Positions 6,062 to 8,901 of a stretch of DNA of 8,901 bases are shown piece by piece (position 1 is the stretch's first letter; the number at the start of each line of letters is the position of its first letter). The notes below the pieces were generated by a model, which worked only from the letters and a program-made list of their open reading frames with translations, had not been told where the DNA came from and ran no database searches. The stretch spans positions 1 to 8,901 of the forward strand of contig DBWD01000146.1 in the NCBI GenBank assembly GCA_002308555.1. The letters run 5' to 3'. The DNA is from a bacterium UBP3_UBA1247. GTDB taxonomy: Bacteria; UBA3054. Both the position numbers and the translations under genes were made by a program.

Positions 6062-7014
6062 AAACAGTGGTGATCGGCGTCGGGCATCTTGGCAAGATCC
6101 ACGCCAGGATCGTGAACGAGAATCCCAACGTGGAACTGGCGGCGGTGGTCGACGCCAACGAGAGCGCGGCCAAGGAGATCGGCGAGCTGTACGGCGTGCC
6201 GTATTTCACCAAGGCGGAGGACGCCTTCGACCTGGCGGACGCGGCCCACGTGGTGGTGCCCACCACCATGCACTACGAGGTCACGAAGAAACTTCTGAAG
6301 GCCGGGAAGCACGTGCTTCTCGAGAAGCCCATCACCAACACCGTGGCGGAGGCCGACGAGCTTCTGGAGCTGGCCAAGGAAAAAGACCTCATACTGCAGG
6401 TGGGCCACGTGGAGCGCTTCAACCCCGCCATCATCGGCATCCAGAAAGTTCTGAAGGAGCCCATCTTCATCGAGGTGCACAGGCTCTCGCCCTTCAACGT
6501 GCGCGGGACTGAGGTGAGCGTGGTCTTCGACCTCATGATCCACGACATCGACATCATCCTGCACCTGGTGAAGTCCAAGGTCACGGACGTGCAGGCGGTG
6601 GGCGTGCCGGTGCTGACGAAGTTCTCCGACATCGCCAACGCCAGGCTGACCTTCGCCAACGGCTGCGTGGCCAACGTGACCACCTCCAGGATCAGCGCGG
6701 AAAGAATGCGCAAGATCCGCTTCTTCCAGGACGACGCCTACATTTCGCTGGACTACGTGGCCCAGCAGGCCAAGCTGAAGCACCGCAAGGAATGGCAGAT
6801 CGTGGAGGAGGAGATCAGCTTCTCCGGCGACCAGCCTCTGCAGTCCGAGATACAGAGTTTCATCGACAGCGTGAAGAGCCACAAGCGCCCGGAAGTCACC
6901 GGCGAGGACGGCCGCGACGCGCTGAAGGTCGCCACCATGGTGGAGGATTCCATCAGGGAGCACCTGAAGACCCTCAAGGCCTTGCGCCCGGGCTCGAAAC
7001 TGCCGGGAGAATAA
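6058..7014 (+). CDS. Gfo/Idh/MocA-family oxidoreductase
   Basis: A 318-aa NAD(P)-dependent sugar dehydrogenase-type protein. The N-terminal Rossmann domain has GVGHLG at 7-12. It is followed by the family EKP motif (89-91, Lys90 probably catalytic), GHVERFNP (116-123), and the HDID segment at 162-165, whose His/Asp residues usually line the sugar site. Substrate specificity cannot be read from sequence. An AGGAG site (6046-6050) lies 7 bases before the ATG, which overlaps the lpxI stop by 4 bases, so a role with UDP-GlcNAc or lipid A sugars is likely. One candidate is the GnnA role (oxidation of UDP-GlcNAc at C3, leading to amide-linked lipid A), but the partner aminotransferase GnnB is not in this window. 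A role in other nucleotide-sugar synthesis is equally possible. Confidence 0.9.
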   Translation: MKTVVIGVGHLGKIHARIVNENPNVELAAVVDANESAAKEIGELYGVPYFTKAEDAFDLADAAHVVVPTTMHYEVTKKLLKAGKHVLLEKPITNTVAEADELLELAKEKDLILQVGHVERFNPAIIGIQKVLKEPIFIEVHRLSPFNVRGTEVSVVFDLMIHDIDIILHLVKSKVTDVQAVGVPVLTKFSDIANARLTFANGCVANVTTSRISAERMRKIRFFQDDAYISLDYVAQQAKLKHRKEWQIVEEEISFSGDQPLQSEIQSFIDSVKSHKRPEVTGEDGRDALKVATMVEDSIREHLKTLKALRPGSKLPGE

Positions 7015-7015
7015 T

Positions 7016-7816
7016 TTGGGAAAAATGGCGGAAGAAAGTTTGAGACTCGACCAGGCCTTGACGGCCCTGGGCTACTTCGCCTCCCGGGAGCAGGCCAGGC
7101 GCTCGCTCCTGGCCGGCGAGGTGGAGATAAACAACTCCCGCACGGTCAAGCCGGGGCTGAGCGTCCTGGTGAAGTACCGCGGGGAGGGCGGCGAGGCTTA
7201 TCTTTTCGCCAAGGGAAAAGAATTGAAAGTCAACCTCAGGGAGAAGATGCCCTACGTCAGCCGGGGCGGCTACAAGCTGGCCGCGGGGCTCGACATGTCG
7301 GGGATCTCCCCGGAGGGAATGGACTGCCTGGACGTGGGGGCCTCCACCGGGGGCTTCACGGACGTGCTGCTGCAGCGCGGCGCCAAACACGTCTTCGCGC
7401 TGGACTGCGGCTACGGCCAGCTGCACGACAAGATCAGGCACGACGAAAGGGTGACGGTGATGGAAAAATTCAACGCCCGCTTTCTGAAACCGGAGGACCT
7501 GGGGACCAGGGTGGACCTGGCGGTGGCGGACGTTTCCTTCATCTCCCTGAAGCTCGTTGCGCCGCCCATGAAAGGCTGCCTGAAGCCCGGCGGGCTCATG
7601 GTGGTCCTGGTGAAGCCCCAGTTCGAGGTGGGGCCGGAAAAATTGAGCAAGGGCGGCGTGGTGAGAGACGAGGCCGACCGGCTGGAGGCCCTGCGCGACA
7701 TCCGCTCCTTCCTGGAAGGGGAGGGCTTCGACATCCTGGGAGAGTGCGAGAGCCCCATCGTGGGGCCGGCGGGCAACCACGAGTTTCTTTTAGCGGCAAA
7801 ACTTAGGGAAGCGTAA
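7016..7816 (+). CDS. tlyA: TlyA-family rRNA 2'-O-methyltransferase
   Basis: TlyA proteins methylate ribose 2'-OH groups of cytidines in rRNA (in mycobacteria, C1409 of 16S and C1920 of 23S) and affect capreomycin sensitivity; older annotations say hemolysin. The 266-aa chain has an N-terminal S4 RNA-binding domain (about 8-70), then an FtsJ-type methyltransferase. SAM motif I is DVGASTGGFTD (106-116). The K-D-K-E catalytic tetrad reads Lys87 (RGGYK), Asp172 (ADVSF), Lys200 (LVKPQFE) and Glu256 (NHEF). The start is uncertain: TTG at 7016 has GGGAG 6 bases upstream, while ATG at 7025, three codons in, has no well-placed site. The gene begins 1 base after the oxidoreductase stop and ends 1 base before nadK. 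Confidence 0.93.
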   Translation: MGKMAEESLRLDQALTALGYFASREQARRSLLAGEVEINNSRTVKPGLSVLVKYRGEGGEAYLFAKGKELKVNLREKMPYVSRGGYKLAAGLDMSGISPEGMDCLDVGASTGGFTDVLLQRGAKHVFALDCGYGQLHDKIRHDERVTVMEKFNARFLKPEDLGTRVDLAVADVSFISLKLVAPPMKGCLKPGGLMVVLVKPQFEVGPEKLSKGGVVRDEADRLEALRDIRSFLEGEGFDILGECESPIVGPAGNHEFLLAAKLREA

Positions 7817-7817
7817 C

Positions 7818-8711
7818 ATGACGAACAAGGAATTTGGAAAACTGACGGCGGGGGTCATCATAAACACCACCAAGCCCCACGCCGCCAAAGCGCTGGAATC
7901 CCTGCTCTCGGAAATGAGGAAGCGGGGGATGCCCTGCCTTCTGGAATCCGCCTCCGCCCTGAGCGCTGGCATTCCCGGCGAGGGCGTCACGCTTTCGGAA
8001 CTGCGCTCCCGCTGCCAGTGGCTCATCGTCATAGGCGGGGACGGCACGATCCTTTCCGCCGTCAGGGAAATGACGGACCTTGAGACGCCCATCCTGGGCG
8101 TCAACCCCGGGGAATCCTTCGGCTTCCTGGCCGAGATCCCCTATTCCGAGATACCCTCCGCCCTGGACGCCATCCGGGACGGCAACTGCCAGATCGAGGA
8201 GCGGGCCACCATCACCGCCAGCCTCACGGACAAGGACGGGATCCGGAAGACCGAGCGGGCCCTGAACGACCTTTCCTTCATGCGCGGCCTGGACGCCAGG
8301 GTGGTGGAGATGAAAGTTAGCGTGAACGGGGAATTCCTCACCACCTACGCGGTGGACGGGCTAATCTTCAGCACCGCCACCGGCAGCACCGCCTATTCGC
8401 TTTCCGCCGGCGGTCCCGTGATGTATCCGGGCCTGGACGCCTTCCTTCTGACGCCGGTCTGCCCCCACTCCCTCATGAACCGCCCCATGATCTTCCCCAA
8501 GGAGACGGTGATCGAAGTGGAGAACGCCACCTTCAACCGGGACGTGCACATCTCCGCGGACGGCCGGGTCGGCATGATACTGGGAAGCGGCGAACGGATG
8601 GAAGTCTCGCTGGGCGGCAGCGTGAGATTCATAACGGCCAAGAACCATTCCTTCACCCAGAAGCTCAGGAACAAGATGGGCTGGCGGGGAGGACTGCGGG
8701 AAAAGCAATAA
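7818..8711 (+). CDS. nadK: NAD kinase
   Basis: NAD kinase phosphorylates NAD+ to NADP+ using ATP or polyphosphate and is the sole route to NADP in most bacteria. The 297-aa length is normal. Visible motifs are GGDGT (73-77, Asp75 catalytic), LND (149-151, NAD binding), VDGL (179-182), and TGSTAYSLSAGGP with GSTAY at 189-193. PVCPHSL and NRPMIFP follow, as in known NAD kinases. The ATG is preceded by AGGGA (7805-7809) within the end of tlyA, one base separating the genes, so the two are co-transcribed and probably coupled. NADPH supply links loosely to the oxidoreductase and lysine pathway nearby, but this is inference. Confidence 0.96.
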   Translation: MTNKEFGKLTAGVIINTTKPHAAKALESLLSEMRKRGMPCLLESASALSAGIPGEGVTLSELRSRCQWLIVIGGDGTILSAVREMTDLETPILGVNPGESFGFLAEIPYSEIPSALDAIRDGNCQIEERATITASLTDKDGIRKTERALNDLSFMRGLDARVVEMKVSVNGEFLTTYAVDGLIFSTATGSTAYSLSAGGPVMYPGLDAFLLTPVCPHSLMNRPMIFPKETVIEVENATFNRDVHISADGRVGMILGSGERMEVSLGGSVRFITAKNHSFTQKLRNKMGWRGGLREKQ

Positions 8712-8743
8712 AAAAATAAAAAATACAAACAACAAAAAACCTT

Positions 8744-8749
8744 AAGGAG
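8744..8749 (+). promoter_or_regulatory. Ribosome binding site for dapA in an AT-rich spacer
   Basis: AAGGAG lies 12 bases before the dapA ATG, longer than usual, with a weaker purine run GAGAAG between them. The 50-base spacer after nadK (8712-8761) is almost pure A/T plus purines. It contains no terminator hairpin and no convincing promoter, so dapA may be transcribed with the upstream genes. Confidence 0.6.
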
Positions 8750-8761
8750 CGAGAAGAAAAA

Positions 8762-8901
8762 ATGCGCAGCATTTTCAAAGGGTCCATCGTGGCGCTGGTG
8801 ACGCCTTTCAGGAAGAACGGCTCGGTCGACCACGGCGCCGTGAGAGAACTTGTGGAGTGGCACATCGCCTCGGGAACGAACGCCATCGTGCCCTGCGCCA
8901 C
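8762..8901 (+). CDS. dapA: 4-hydroxy-tetrahydrodipicolinate synthase, 5' part
   Basis: The first 46 codons of a gene cut by the window end. The N terminus ([17 protein letters not shown] at 7-23, then the LVEWHI helix and GTNAIVPCA) is the start of a DapA-type TIM barrel. DapA condenses pyruvate with L-aspartate semialdehyde in the diaminopimelate/lysine pathway, which feeds peptidoglycan and lysine. The Schiff-base lysine and the substrate tyrosine lie beyond the window. Related aldolases of the same superfamily (N-acetylneuraminate lyase, KDG aldolase) share this fold, but the VPC segment fits DapA best. The ATG at 8762 is the only reasonable start. Confidence 0.9.
   Translation, partial: MRSIFKGSIVALVTPFRKNGSVDHGAVRELVEWHIASGTNAIVPCA

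Noticed and set aside
5764..6963. A 399-codon open frame on the - strand opposite lpxI and the oxidoreductase
   Set aside because: It is antisense to two genes with clear motifs, has low-complexity His/Val/Asp/Leu-rich composition and no recognisable domain.
8712..8761. Promoter or terminator between nadK and dapA
   Set aside because: The spacer is A-rich but has no hairpin with a T run and no paired -35/-10 elements; only the ribosome site is supportable.

Overview
The window is a GC-rich bacterial chromosome segment with every recognisable gene on the + strand, packed at operon spacing. Lipid A synthesis (an LpxI-type enzyme), a predicted lipoprotein and a diaminopimelate/lysine gene point to a diderm (Gram-negative-type) bacterium. 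The lineage cannot be fixed from this segment. A non-proteobacterial diderm or deltaproteobacterial-type lineage is plausible, because LpxI replaces the usual LpxH and a Gfo/Idh/MocA oxidoreductase sits directly behind it. That is inference, not identification. No mobile element, CRISPR array, rRNA or tRNA was seen.

Layout. Positions 1-250 are an unexplained, very G-rich stretch with no convincing gene. It is followed by an AT-rich island carrying an extended -10 promoter. The first transcription unit (about 275-2369) holds a 204-aa protein and radA, and ends at a textbook intrinsic terminator. The 204-aa protein reads as a QueE-like radical-SAM relative that has lost the iron-sulfur cysteines. 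A second AT-rich island has a near-perfect extended -10 (TGaTATAAT). It starts a long run: a small exported protein of unknown function, recN, a cyclophilin-type prolyl isomerase with a lipoprotein signal, lpxI, a Gfo/Idh/MocA oxidoreductase, tlyA, nadK and, after a 50-base AT-rich spacer, the 5' part of dapA, cut by the window end.

How the genes work together. RadA and RecN both serve recombinational DNA repair. LpxI, and by position the oxidoreductase, belong to lipid A/UDP-sugar metabolism. TlyA, NadK and RecN echo a gene group found together in other bacteria (for example tlyA-ppnK-recN in Mycobacterium tuberculosis), here split by the lipid A and isomerase genes. Most of the window is housekeeping.

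The two most unusual points are the cysteine-less QueE-like protein coupled to radA, and a strong internal ribosome binding site in the cyclophilin gene. The latter would allow one gene to yield both an exported lipoprotein and a cytosolic enzyme.
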